The translations under genes were made by a program, and so were the position numbers. Under the pieces are notes generated by a model, which saw only the letters and a program-made list of their open reading frames with translations, searched no databases and had not been told where the DNA came from. 64,000 bases of DNA from Delphinus delphis (taxonomy: Eukaryota > Chordata > Mammalia > Artiodactyla > Delphinidae), in assembly GCF_949987515.2 (NCBI RefSeq), contig NC_082701.1, forward strand, positions 31,947,755 to 32,011,754, given 5' to 3'. Positions 44,801 through 54,115 of the stretch are shown here, one piece after another. The first letter of the stretch is position 1. Each line of letters begins with the position of its first letter.

Positions 44801-47800
44801 ATTACTCGAAAAATAGTTTTGACATCATGGACCCCCCGAGGGGAGCACAGACCATGCTTTGAGGACCACAGCTATTTTTTCATTCAACAAACATTTATTG
44901 AAAGTTTCCTGTGGACCAGTTCCTGGGAGAGATGCTCCATCTACAACCTCAAGGCATGCTCACATCTTCCACATCTAATAGTAACCAAAGTTAACTGAGG
45001 AGGGCTTAATAAAGAGACTTTTTACAAAGGTGTGGCAAGATGAAGGTGAACTACCAAGAAATGATAAAGGATGCAGGGCTAAGACTCCTGAGGCATGAGG
45101 GCGGAAGGGAAGAGTGTGGTTCCCAGACCCGGAACGGCAGCCCTCTAGGAGCTGGGTCTTCAGGGGAGGGATGCAGCCAACCTGCCGAGACTCCTCGGGG
45201 AGGTTGCAGGGGAGTACATACCCTCGCCTCTCCCCTCCTACCTCTAGTCCGCTGCTGGCGCCTCCTATACGCCAAACCCAACCGGAAACCCCAGGACAAA
45301 AGACTCTGTGGTTGCAGTTCATCTAGGTCAGTCTCTTAGTGCAAAAGGCCAGGTGAAGGAGGGGAGAGAATGGGTTTAGAAGTGAAAATGGAGACTACAT
45401 ATTTGGCACAGAGCTTTATTTGTACCATTTCATTTAATCCTGGCAACCCAGTGAGGTAAGTGCGAGGGCCATCCCCACATTGCAGATGGACAAACTGAGG
45501 CTGGAGAGGTAAAGCAATAATACTGGCAGGGTTTTGTTTGGAACCAGACCCTGATCCGGACCCAGACCCAAACCTCTTAGCCTCTCCACCACACTGCTCT
45601 GGCAAACAGGCAGGCAAGAAGATGGCAACGTGGGTTTCCTTCAGTGAGCTGCTTACACGGAACAGTTGAATAAGCAAAGCTGTATGCTGAGAAGTCCTTG
45701 TTCCTTATTGACAAGCCTGCACACTGCCTTCCTGTTCCTCCCGATGACTATTCTTCTGGCCAAAGATTCCTCAGACAGGGAAGACAGGGCAGGGTTCAGC
45801 CCCAGACTCACAAACGTGTCCAGCAAGCTGCTGGGGAATCCTTGTTGGATCCCATAAGCAGCCCTCCCAGCATCCAGCCCTTCCCCAGCTGCCCCGGAGA
45901 CTCCACGCCCAGGATACAGGGTGCATTTTGAAGAGTTAAATGAAAACAACGATAATCAAAACAATTTTAAACTGCATGAGTCCTGGGGGAAAGAAAAAAC
46001 ATTTCAGGAAAATTGGACACTTCCTAATTCATTCCTTTGCACAGTCATTAAATTGAAAAAAAAAGTTATATTTAAAATAGGATGTAGACTTCCTAGGGGT
46101 TTTTCTTGAAACTTAAGAACTCAAAGTTCTAGACTGGACCGTCTGTTAAAGCTTCATTAATACCATAGGAGGGTTTTTCATGATTTAGGATTTTTATATC
46201 TATACATGCCAAAATAATCTTATATTACCACATGTGACTACTCTCGCCCAAGGTGAAACGCCACTTCTCTGGTTAATGGCCTGCAGCTTTGGGTTACCCG
46301 TACGTGTTTATGTGGACTGTTCCATGCACACTTTGCAATGATTCCCATCCCATAATCTCAGCACCAAGGCTTATTTCAGGGCAATATCGACAACATACAT
46401 CCTACAAATTAAAAGTCTTTTTTTTTTTATCTCTTCTGTGGGGGAAACATAAAGTTCACATGCCAATATGTGAGCCAAGACACATGACACCTCCACTAAA
46501 AAATCTGATGTGGCCCAATTAAGTCCCTACTGTCAGAATGTGGTCACTGCTAAACAGAGTAACCAGGGCTATGCCAGGAGAAGTCCAGAGAGCTATGGGG
46601 TCACCGGGAACCTGAGAAGGCTGCCTGGAGGAAGAAGCATCTAAGCTGAGGGCTGAAAAGTCAGATAGGAGTGAGACAGGAAAAAGAGAAGGCACAGGGG
46701 TGTGCCAGGCAGAGAAAATAGCATGAGATTAGAGAGCAGAGCGAGGGTAGCCAATCCAGGGACAGACGGAGTGCAAAGGGTTGATGGTGGGAGAAGAGGA
46801 AATGGGTGAGGCTGGGCCATCGGGAGCCCCACAAAACATTGAAGGCACTGGAATTTCTCCTGAGCCCAGTGGAAGCCATTCAGGTATTTTAAGTGAGGAA
46901 ACAACATGGGTAGATTTAAAAAAATGTCACTTTGCAACAGGATAAAGAGAGAGACAAACAAAACAAAACAAACAACAAGGATTTTTCACTCTCTTCTTTA
47001 TAACTTTTTATTGTTACATAGTTTCAAAACAGTAATATGTATCACTGTTGTGATAAAAAAACCAATAAAACCATTTTCATTTTTCATGTTTTAAAAACCT
47101 ACCCTGGGGCTTCCCTGGTGGCGCAGTGGTTGAGAGTCCGCCTGCCCATGCAGGGGACACGGGTTCGTGCCCCGGTCCAGGAAGATCCCACATGCAGCGG
47201 AGCGGCTGGGCCCGTGAGCCATGGCCGCTGAGCCTGCGCGTCCGGAGCCTGTGCTCCGCAACGGGAGAGGCCACAACAGTGAGAGGTCCGCGTACCGCAA
47301 CAAACAAACAAAACAAACAAACAAACAAAAAACCTACCCTGGCAAAAGACCTGAACAGATACTTCACCAAAGAAGAACACGGATCACAAACAAGCATATG
47401 AAAAGCTGCTCCATATCATATGTCATCAGGGAAATGCAATTTAAATCAGCAATGAGATACCACTACACACCTATTGGAATGGCCCAAATCCGGAACACTG
47501 ACATGATCAAATACTGGCGAGGATGTGGAGCAACAGGAACTCGCATTCACTGCTGGTGGGAATGCAAAATGGTACAGCCACTTTCAAAGAGAGCCTGACA
47601 CTTTCTTACAAAACTAAGCGTCCTCTTACCATATGACCCAGCAATCATGCTCCTTAGTATTTACCCAAATGAGTTGAAAACTTATGTTCAACACACAACC
47701 TGCACACAGACGTTTATAGCAGCTTTATTCATTATTACCAAAACTTGGAAGCAACCAAGATGCCCTTCAGTAGGTAAATGGATAGATAAACTGTGGTGCA

Positions 47801-50800
47801 TCCAGACAGTGGAATATTATTTAGCACTAAAAAGAAGTGAGCTATCAAGCCATGAAAAGACGTGGAAGAAACTTAAATGCATATTACTAAGTGAAAGAAA
47901 CTGATCTGAAAAGGCTACATACAGTATAATTCCAATGATATGATATTCTGGAAAAGGCAAACCTCTGGAGACAGTAAAAGGATCAGTCATTGCAAGGGTT
48001 AGAGGGGAGGAAGGGATGAATACGCAGTGCACAGAGGATTGTAAGGCAGTGAAAATACTCTGTATGATACTATAATGATGGATACGTTATACATTTGTCC
48101 AAACGCATAGAATATGCAACACCAAGAGCGACCCCAATGTAAACTATAGACTTTGGGTGATGACGCTGTGTCAACATAGGTTCATCTCTTGTAACAAACG
48201 CACCACTCTGGGGCGAGATGTTGATAATGGGGGAGATTGTGTGTTTGTGGGGACAGGGGGTATACGGGAAATTGCTGTAATTTCTGCTCCATTTTGCTGT
48301 GAACCTAAAAGTGCTCTGAAAAATAAAGTCTATTAAAAAGAAAAAAGGAAAAAATACCCACCCTGGCTGTGGGGTGGAATGTAGAGGAAGGAGGTAAGAC
48401 GAGAGACAGGGAGAACCCTGCAGATGCAGTGGCAGGGATCTAGCAGGAGGGTGGGGACTGAGACTGGGCAGGGGCAGTGGGGATGGGGAGATGGGATCCA
48501 AGAGCATCCACGGGATTTAGGGGTTGCTTGGCTGGTGGGGGTGGAGAGTGGGGAAGAGGTGGGAGCCCAGGAGCAGGCTGGAACTCTGCTTTACCAGCCA
48601 TGTGGGGTCACGGCCAGACGCGTGGAGAACTACTGCTGGTGGTCTGGGCGATACCCATGGACCACTTCTCTGTTTGCAGCAGGGGATGGAGAGGCAAGGT
48701 ATGGAGGGAGAGAAGAGAATTTGTAAGTGATTAAGACAAGAGAAGTAACACTTCACTCTTATTTAAGAAGCATCCTATTGATTTATCATTTTTCTGGTGT
48801 ATCATTTATATGGGATAATGCAATGAGAAACAACACACAGAAAACTCACAGCCTGAACTGGCTTTGTTGAAGATCAAGCCACTTTGGGAAGAGAAGGTTT
48901 ACCCTGAACCTGGAAGCGACACTCCTGTTGATCGAGGGCAGAGCAAGAGCAAACTGAGGAAGAGGAGGGGGAGAGACGATAACTGCATGCAAAGGAACAA
49001 TCGCCCCTCCTCCAGCCGGATCAGTGTGTTCAGTGGTCGATGATCAATGGATGCACAGCCCAAGAAGCCGGCTCCTTTGCAGCAAACATCAGTAACAGCT
49101 ATCATTTACGCTCTTTACTTGCTTCTAAGGGCGACAGCACACCCCTCATACGCCATCATCCTGGTACAGCTGCTGGTTTTCTCCACCCTGTCCCCCATCC
49201 ATCCTCCACCTGGCTCTGCCCGGCTCCGGAAGTGGACCCCTAGAAACTGCATCGCCTGGATCCCTGGCCGGCTGGCTTCTGCGTGGGCTTGGCAGGAGAT
49301 GGAGGGCAAGAGGAGAGAGAGGATGGGGTATTTGTCTCCTGCTCTTCCCCTGCTTTACAGAGGCTGAGCCCTTGCCCTGGGCCCTGCAGGTCTAGGCATG
49401 GCCATGGGGTTTTTCTCTATTGCTAGTCCCTGGTACTGGAATGCGCTTCGGTGGTTTACACAGCCTGTTTACACGGCTGTGAATGGTTCCTTCATTAAAG
49501 TTCCATTAGGGGAACCATCTGAAGGAGAAATTGTGGTTCTAGAGAAGCTCAGAGACCAACAACGCTTTGTTGTCAGTGACAACCATGGACCAGGGCAGGA
49601 GGGGGCCCTCTCTGCCGTTGTGAAGAGTGGCAGGAGGTGGTAGATCCCACGAGGAGGTGTCCTCACTTGCTGGTTACAGTGACATTATCCAGAGCCACAG
49701 ACCAAGCCCAAGGGGTAGTTGGTCATCACCTCTTCCCTCCTTGCAGGAAGGCAGTGCTGGCGAAGGCCTCTGAAGAGCCGTGGCCCTTTCAGGGCTGCAT
49801 TTGGGCAGATCAGTCTGTTGGGTTGGAGCAGAAATGGTCGGGGGTGTGGGACGTGGTGTGGGCGGAACGGGAGGTAGAGTGACGGATGGAGGGGTGAGGA
49901 AGCTGGGACAGCCTGGGTGGCAACGGTGGAGACCCGACCTGCAGAAGTGGCAGAGATGGAGGGAGTCATCTGAGAACTCTCCTGGAGACAGGCTCAGAGT
50001 CCTCACACTCAGTCTCAGGATGAGTTGAGGGAGACACGATGGTCCACGTCTGGCTCGGGTTCCTGAGTCGATGGAGAGGCTGGTCACGGAGCTGGGCAGC
50101 ACCGGACAATCAGCTGCTCTCTGTTGTGGACACACCAACACTTAGAGCCAGTTACATTTCATAGACATGGAATCATACAACACGTGGTCCTTTGTGACTG
50201 GCCTCTTTCACGTAACAATGTTTTCGAGGTTCATCCGGGTTTTAGCATGCATCGTTCCTCGCAATGGCCATGTAGTATTCCCCTTGTGTGGGGACACATT
50301 ACATTCTTCATCCATTCATCTGCTGATGGGCGTTTGGGTTGTTTCCGCTTCTTGGCTGTGATGAGTAGTGCTGCTGTGAGCAGCTGTGTACACGTTTCTG
50401 TGTGAACATATGCTTTCACTTCTCTTGTATACACAATTGTGGGGTCAAATGTTGACTCTGTTTAGCATCTTAAGGAGCTGCCAGGCTGTTTTTACAAAAT
50501 GCCCCTTATCCCTAGTAACTTTATTTTGGCTTTAAGGTTTATTCTGTTTGATAATAGTATAGCAACTCCAGCTTTCTCACAGTTATCCCTTGCCTTTTAA
50601 AAAAGACGATTTTATCACAAATGTGTGTGGCCATAAATAAATAAATATATTATTTAGTTATGCATGTTTTGAGCTTTATTAAAATGGTGTCGCACTGTAA
50701 ACACTGTCTTCCTGGACTTGCTCTTTCCACTCATTATGCTATTTCTAAGACTCATCTATGTTGTTGTATGTAGCTATAATTCACTTTTTCATTGCTGTAT

Positions 50801-51487
50801 AATATTCCACGTTGTGACCCTACCATAATTTATTTATCCATCCTCCTGTCAATGGATATTTAACATGTTTCCAGATGTTTCCAGAATTTTGCTACTACAA
50901 ACTTATTGCTGCTGTGAACATTCGTATCTGCTCTGGTTCTCGAAGTGGCCAGCAGCATTCTCAGCTGGGAACTTGTTAGAAATGCAGATTCTGGAGCCCT
51001 AACCCAGACTCACTGAATCAGAAGCTCTGAAGGTGGGCCCCCAGCAGTCTGTAGGTTTTAACAAGTCTTCTGGGTGATTCTGATGCCTGATGAAATTTGA
51101 GAATCATTGCTCGAGGATATAAACAAGAGTGAAATTTCTGGATTGCAGGCAACCGATTGTTTTCCAAAGTGGTTGTTCCATGTAACTCTCTATCAGCAGT
51201 GTCTGTGAGTTCCCATGGATACACACCCTCGCCGCACTTAGGGTTGGTGGCGGTTTCTCCTGCCTGGCTGTGCTGCCCTGTCTCAGAACCACAGCTGTAC
51301 CCCGAACATGGGCAGCTCGACCATCAGCCGTGAATAAAAGCTTCTCTTCGATGTGGGTTTGTTTTGCCAGGAGTACATGCACCATCTGCTCCGCCTGGAA
51401 CGCCGTGCTGAGGAGCAGTTCCTGGAGCACTGGCTGAACCCCCACTGCAAGCCCCACTGCGACAGGAACATGGTCCATCCTGTGTAA
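29814..51487 (+). CDS. C17orf67: C17orf67 orthologue, small secreted protein (gene-level CDS)
   Basis: Coding exons 29814-29868, 30822-30922 and 51371-51487 join in frame to a 90-residue protein. Both introns are GT-AG. Residues 1 to about 19 form a signal peptide: MKRLF, then a Leu/Val/Phe core, then FFSG. The mature part is charged and helical in character, with a basic [17 protein letters not shown] segment and a Glu-rich stretch ([13 protein letters not shown]). It ends with HCKPHC, which holds the only two cysteines (78 and 82). It was recognised as the orthologue of human C17orf67 from remembered sequence and from its position head to head with DGKE. Molecular function is unknown. No dibasic processing site or membrane segment is seen in the mature part. 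The ATG-containing exon lacks a CpG island, so the promoter is probably tissue-restricted (inference). Confidence 0.93.
30169..30292 (-). mobile_element. CHR-type SINE, short subtype
   Basis: T-run, GGCTACGCCGCGTGG, B-box complement, end CCAGAGAATTCCC. Target-site duplication TATACTTT at 30153-30160 and 30297-30304. Lies in C17orf67 intron 1. Confidence 0.88.
30822..30922 (+). CDS. C17orf67: C17orf67 coding exon 2
   Basis: Acceptor CTTTTTCAG|GG at 30821/30822 and donor AGG|GTGAGT at 30922/30923. Two bases complete Gly19, then 33 codons follow: [20 protein letters not shown], then [13 protein letters not shown]. This is the most conserved part as I recall the human protein. Confidence 0.94.
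30923..33420. other. C17orf67 intron 2, first part
   Basis: Includes a MIR at about 31810-32070 (CCCGGTTTGAATCTCC). The rest is GC-richer unique sequence with no exon or RNA gene recognised. Confidence 0.5.
33430..33646 (+). mobile_element. hAT-Charlie-like DNA transposon
   Basis: GGACATCTGGCAATGTCTGG, AGACATTTTTGGTTGTCACA and CCAGGGATGCTGCTAGAC identify a common mammalian non-autonomous hAT element. Confidence 0.7.
33650..34935. other. C17orf67 intron 2, unassigned
   Basis: No exon, RNA gene or well-supported repeat seen; scraps of old repeats are likely. Confidence 0.45.
34940..35150 (-). mobile_element. L1 3' end with internal TA expansion
   Basis: TTGAAGTACAGTTGATTTAC and TTCCCTGTGCTGTACAGTAG match the L1 3' end. 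Two (TA)n tracts at about 35015-35055 sit inside it. Confidence 0.85.
35391..35615. repeat. Imperfect TG-rich simple repeat
   Basis: About 220 bases of TGTG and TATG units with irregular interruptions. Reading frames across it ([13 protein letters not shown] peptides) are artefacts. Confidence 0.9.
35620..37360. other. C17orf67 intron 2, unassigned
   Basis: No exon or RNA gene recognised; some old-repeat phrases near 35720-36010. Confidence 0.45.
37365..37505 (+). repeat. MER5A-like DNA transposon
   Basis: AAAAAGTGGTCCCCAGCCAG, CAGGCTCCTCCCCACACCTG and TTTAAGTTTAAGAAGTGCTG follow the MER5A order. Confidence 0.6.
38060..38460 (+). repeat. L2 LINE fragment
   Basis: CTCCTGCTCAAAACCTTCCA, ATGACCTCCTGCC and CATGCTGGCCTCCTCATTGC are classic L2 phrases. 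Confidence 0.7.
38511..38878 (+). mobile_element. MLT1-type MaLR solo LTR
   Basis: AATTCATATGTTGAAATCTT, GGGGCCTTTGGGAGG, GTGAGAAATAAACTTCTGCT and TTATAGCAGCCCGAATGG match the MLT1A-like LTR consensus as I recall it. No internal retroviral sequence is present. Confidence 0.8.
39298..39888 (-). mobile_element. MaLR-like LTR interrupted by a SINE
   Basis: AAGGCTGCCATGACAAAGTA, then GGGAGGCTAGAAGTTTG, then AATAAGACCACATTCACAGG read as the complement of an MLT1-like LTR. Broken at 39363 by a SINE. Confidence 0.6.
39363..39521 (-). mobile_element. CHR-type SINE, short subtype
   Basis: Target-site duplication AACAATAGAAAT at 39351-39362 and 39522-39533. TTAA-rich tail, then the tRNA-like complement ending GACCACCAAGGAGGTCC. 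Confidence 0.92.
39955..40165 (+). repeat. MIR SINE
   Basis: GAATCCCAGCTCACCACTTA, CTCAGTTTTCTTATCTATAA and AATGGGATATGATAATC. Confidence 0.75.
40205..40520 (+). repeat. L2 LINE fragment
   Basis: TTGGCTCCTCACTGCTTATA and TGCTCCAACCACCTGGAAC are L2 phrases. Confidence 0.6.
41036..41998 (-). mobile_element. 5'-truncated L1 with a SINE inside
   Basis: The L1 3' UTR at 41050-41215 resumes after the SINE. The minus-strand ORF2 tail ([30 protein letters not shown]) occupies 42020-41691. A target-site duplication GGTTATCT marks the SINE. Confidence 0.9.
41220..41429 (-). mobile_element. CHR-type SINE, GC-rich young subtype, nested in L1
   Basis: Target-site duplication GGTTATCT at 41212-41219 and 41430-41437. 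T-run, then CGGTACACGGGCCTCTCACT, ending CACCATGGAAGCCC. Confidence 0.95.
42410..42735 (+). repeat. L2 LINE fragment
   Basis: CACCTGAAATGATGCCTGTT, TAGACTGCTCTAAACTGCTT and CCCCAGCACCAAGCACAGAA, the L2 3' end. Confidence 0.7.
42740..44990. other. Repeat-poor block in C17orf67 intron 2
   Basis: About 2.2 kb in which I recognise almost no transposon sequence and no exon. Candidate location for conserved regulatory DNA, by exclusion only. Confidence 0.45.
45000..45345. repeat. Probable old interspersed repeat
   Basis: GAGGGCTTAATAAAGAGACT and ACCAAGAAATGATAAAGGAT resemble an old mammalian LTR-like repeat. Family not assigned. Confidence 0.4.
45346..47090. other. C17orf67 intron 2, unassigned
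   Basis: No exon or RNA gene. An old unassigned repeat covers about 46600-46910. Confidence 0.45.
47108..47327 (+). mobile_element. CHR-type SINE, GC-rich young subtype
   Basis: A 15-base target-site duplication, AAAAACCTACCCTGG, at 47093-47107 and 47328-47342. A-box TGGCGCAGTGG, B-box GGGTTCGTGCCCC, CAAA-rich tail. Confidence 0.96.
47343..48350 (+). mobile_element. Old L1 ORF2 3' end
   Basis: Plus-strand readings contain [33 protein letters not shown] and [20 protein letters not shown], broken by frameshifts. The 3' UTR ends with AATAAAGTCTATTAAAAAG. Confidence 0.9.
48351..50145. other. C17orf67 intron 2, unassigned
   Basis: GC-moderate unique sequence. Several short open frames overlap on both strands with no family likeness. 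No RNA gene recognised. Confidence 0.45.
50150..50935 (-). repeat. Old L1 fragments
   Basis: GTTTTCGAGGTTCATCCGGG and ATGTAGTATTCCCCTTGTG, then GCTGTATAATATTCCACGTT and CTGTCAATGGATATTTAAC. Two diverged L1 ORF2 tails. Confidence 0.65.
50938..51113 (+). repeat. MER5A DNA transposon
   Basis: GGAACTTGTTAGAAATGCAG, CTCACTGAATCAGAAGCTCT and TTTTAACAAGTCTTCTGGGT are MER5A. It ends about 260 bases before C17orf67 exon 3. Confidence 0.8.
51371..51487 (+). CDS. C17orf67: C17orf67 coding exon 3 (stop codon)
   Basis: Acceptor TTTTGCCAG|GAG at 51370/51371. Thirty-eight codons ([20 protein letters not shown], then [18 protein letters not shown]) and TAA at 51485-51487. A strong donor CCG|GTACGT follows at 51508/51509. 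The coding sequence therefore probably ends 21 bases before one more splice junction. Confidence 0.94.
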   Translation, partial: EYMHHLLRLERRAEEQFLEHWLNPHCKPHCDRNMVHPV

Positions 51488-51508
51488 GCAGCTCGGGACC
51501 AGCCCCCG

Positions 51509-52390
51509 GTACGTTCCTTCTCCCTGGCCTTCTGTTTCAGGGAGATGGCGGTGGGCAGTGCAGGCATGGCTCGGGGGTCTTCGAGAGCATGGTGTTAGGG
51601 GAACCAGCAGGTGAGCTGGTTATGGGTTGGAGAACGGGAAGTGCAAGGCAGGAGAGGTCGGTGGGAGCCAGGTTGAGAGGACCACTGGGGACGCGCACGG
51701 GGGCCTGACACCTGCTGAGTCACCAAGAGATCCCAAGTACGGGAAGGATGTGACCCTATTTGCCATCCAGAAAGGGTCCCTCTGGGATACAAATCTGGAG
51801 AGACATGGCTTGCTGAGACTTGGGTCTCTCCAGGTGGCGTCAGCATCCATGGGCTTGACTGGTGACATCCATCACAACGGTCACCATTGTCACCAGGATC
51901 AGCAACTTCTTTAGTGCCTCCCCACAGCCTTCCAGACTGGGGCTCTGCCCAGCCTGTGTCCCATCTTCCCTCTTCTTCTGGCTTTGCCCTTTCAGTCCCC
52001 CTGACCTGCATGGTTCAGCACTCCCAGCACAGCCCACCTCTGTACCTCTGTTCCTGCGAGAGGCTGTTTGCTGCTCCACTCACAGTGTGTCTGTGTCCAT
52101 CTCCTCGTCCCCTTTCCAATTCTTGCTAGATTACATAACTAAATCCCTTCAGAGGTTAAGCCTAGTGAGTCTCATTCCTCCTCTGTGATTTGTATGTATT
52201 AAGCAGGACAGGATATAACTGGGTACTTGATCATTTGTTGTTAAGAGAAATCTTGTTTCCTTGCTGTTTATTTTGTGCTGCTGTGAATTGACACAGGAAC
52301 ACTCCCGTTAGAGGACTGCTCTTTATAATTTTCAGGGTGCTATCGCACAAAATCTCTCATTTGATCCTCTTAACACTCCTGATCATTGCA
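51509..52390. other. Predicted C17orf67 intron 3, first part
   Basis: No exon or RNA gene. Possible L2-like stretch at 51930-52130. Confidence 0.45.
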
Positions 52391-52398
52391 GGGCGTGT

Positions 52399-52584
52399 TT
52401 TGTTTTGTTTTTTTTTTTTTTGTGGTATGCGGGCCTGTCACTGTCGTGGCCTCTCCTGCTGCGGAGCACAGGCTCCAGACGCGCAGGCTCAGCGGCCATG
52501 GCTCACGGGCCCAGCCGCTCCGCGACATGTGGGATCTTCCCGGACTGGGGCACGACTCTCAACCACTGCGCCACCAGGGAAGCC
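52399..52584 (-). mobile_element. CHR-type SINE with internal deletion
   Basis: Target-site duplication TGCAGGGCGTGT at 52387-52398 and 52585-52596. About 28 bases of the usual sequence between GGGGCACGA and CTCTCAACC are missing. Confidence 0.93.
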
Positions 52585-52733
52585 TGCAGGGCGTGTGTTT
52601 TAACTCTGTTTTATAGGGGACCTAACTGAGCGTGATTAAGCTACTAAGTCATGCTGGGCAGTAGTTGGTATGTCTGTCTTCTGACAACTCCAAATCCTGC
52701 AAGCTTTCCGCGGCCGGTACTGCTGGAACCTGG

Positions 52734-52761
52734 GTGTGTGTGTGTGTGTGTGTGTGTGTGT
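52734..52761. repeat. (GT)n microsatellite
   Basis: Twenty-eight bases of GT repeat. Confidence 0.95.
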
Positions 52762-52994
52762 TGGGGATGGGGGTGGGCACGGTCCTCGTGAGGGGCTTTA
52801 ACAGACAGTGAGAGGAGCATCTGCTAGGAATGGAACAGGAGTTCTGCTTTTGAGGGCTAGGGGCTGGGTTGACATCGTGCTCTGGTCCCCACTGCCTCTG
52901 GATCCCTGTTCTAGGTCAGAGCTTCTCCCACCCCCGGCACCAGGGACCTTTTTCCTCCAGCACCAGAAGCCCGCTCTTGGCTTCTTTCAGAACA

Positions 52995-53160
52995 CAGCAC
53001 TGCGGAGTACTTAAGAGCTCAGACTCTGGAGTTGGGCAGACTTGGGTTTTGTGCTCTGTGTTCCTGCTCTGTGACTTTGGACAAGTCACCTACCCTCTCT
53101 GAGTCTCCATTTCTATATCTGTAAACTGGGGTAGTGATGATATCTACAGAGCCTGGAGCG
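52995..53160 (+). repeat. MIR SINE
   Basis: GAGCTCAGACTCTGGAGTTG, CTGTGACTTTGGACAAGTCA and CTGTAAACTGGGG. Confidence 0.75.
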
Positions 53161-53547
53161 TAGTGACTGGCTCTGTGAGCAGAGGCACTTGTCACCATGG
53201 TGCAGGCCAGGGGAGGGGAGAGGCTTCCGGGACGCTGGTGGTGGTGGGGCGGGGGTTGCTCCTGCCAAACAGAGGCCTCGCTCCAGGCAACATCCATTTC
53301 AACCAGGAAAACGAGGCCGTAGTGGCTGGAGGGATGGGTCCACTTGGAACTTGGAGTCAGGTAGCATTCAGATTGTGACTCCATTTCGGAAACGATTCCT
53401 AACTTCTGTCTCGGTTTCCTCACCTGTAACACGGAAGAGTTCCTCCCTCATAAAGCTGTTCTGAGCATCAAAAAAGTCAGCGCATGGAAAACAGCGCTGC
53501 CCTGGCGCATGCTAGGAAGTGCTCAGGAAATGGCAGCTCGACAACTG

Positions 53548-53629
53548 TTTCCTCCTCCTCCCCCTCCCCCTTCCCTTCCCCCTTCCCCTCCTCTCCCTCC
53601 TCTCTTCCCCCCCCCACTTCTTCTTTTTT
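53548..53629. repeat. Pyrimidine-rich tract
   Basis: Sixty-eight uninterrupted C/T bases (53548-53615), one A, then more pyrimidines. It lies directly upstream of the predicted last C17orf67 acceptor. Confidence 0.95.
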
Positions 53630-53675
53630 ATCGACATCATCATCACATTAACATTATTTTCTTGTTCTTTTCCAG

Positions 53676-54115
53676 CAAGCATTTTGATAAACAGCGGCGC
53701 GGATACTATTGAAACAAGATGAGGCTCCTTTCGTTTCTTTTTCAGCTGTGGAATGGGCGTCTTCAGGCTTTGTGAGTCGTGGGCACAGCAGAGGTTGCCT
53801 TGGGGATTGATGGCAGATATTTGTGCTGCTTCATTTGACTAACGTGCACAACTCATTAAAACCAATCGTTAAACTCCAGGCCCCCCTCCCTGCCCCGCAA
53901 TGGCCTTCCTACCACTGTGGCAGGGTGAGCAGAGGGAGAACCTTTCCTGGGGCCGGTGGAGCTGGGGCCTCCAGAACAGGAGAGGGGTTAGCGAGCAAGC
54001 CTTGTTCTGCTAAGTGAAGCACACCGCTTGGGGCGGCTGGGGTTTTGGTCATTGCTTTTTTTTTTTTTTTTTCCTCTCCTTTTCTGCTCTAATAAACACT
54101 GGTGTTAAGCCTGCT
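53676..54115 (+). other. C17orf67: Predicted non-coding last exon of C17orf67 (3' UTR)
   Basis: The acceptor TTGTTCTTTTCCAG|C at 53675/53676 is preceded by a branch-like ATTAAC and a long pyrimidine tract. Downstream, AATAAA lies at 54091-54096, followed by a T/G-rich element (TGGTTGTCTC). This pairs with the donor at 51509 to give an exon of about 440 bases. No open frame of note. It is inferred from signals only; it could instead belong to a separate non-coding transcript. Confidence 0.5.
54091..54096 (+). terminator. C17orf67: Candidate polyadenylation signal AATAAA
   Basis: Canonical hexamer followed 20-30 bases later by T/G-rich sequence. It is the first well-formed 3' end signal downstream of the last C17orf67 coding exon in the right orientation. 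Confidence 0.45.

Noticed and set aside
49674..50141. 155-codon minus-strand Ser/Pro-rich frame
   Set aside because: Low complexity, overlaps other frames, no known domain and no splice support.
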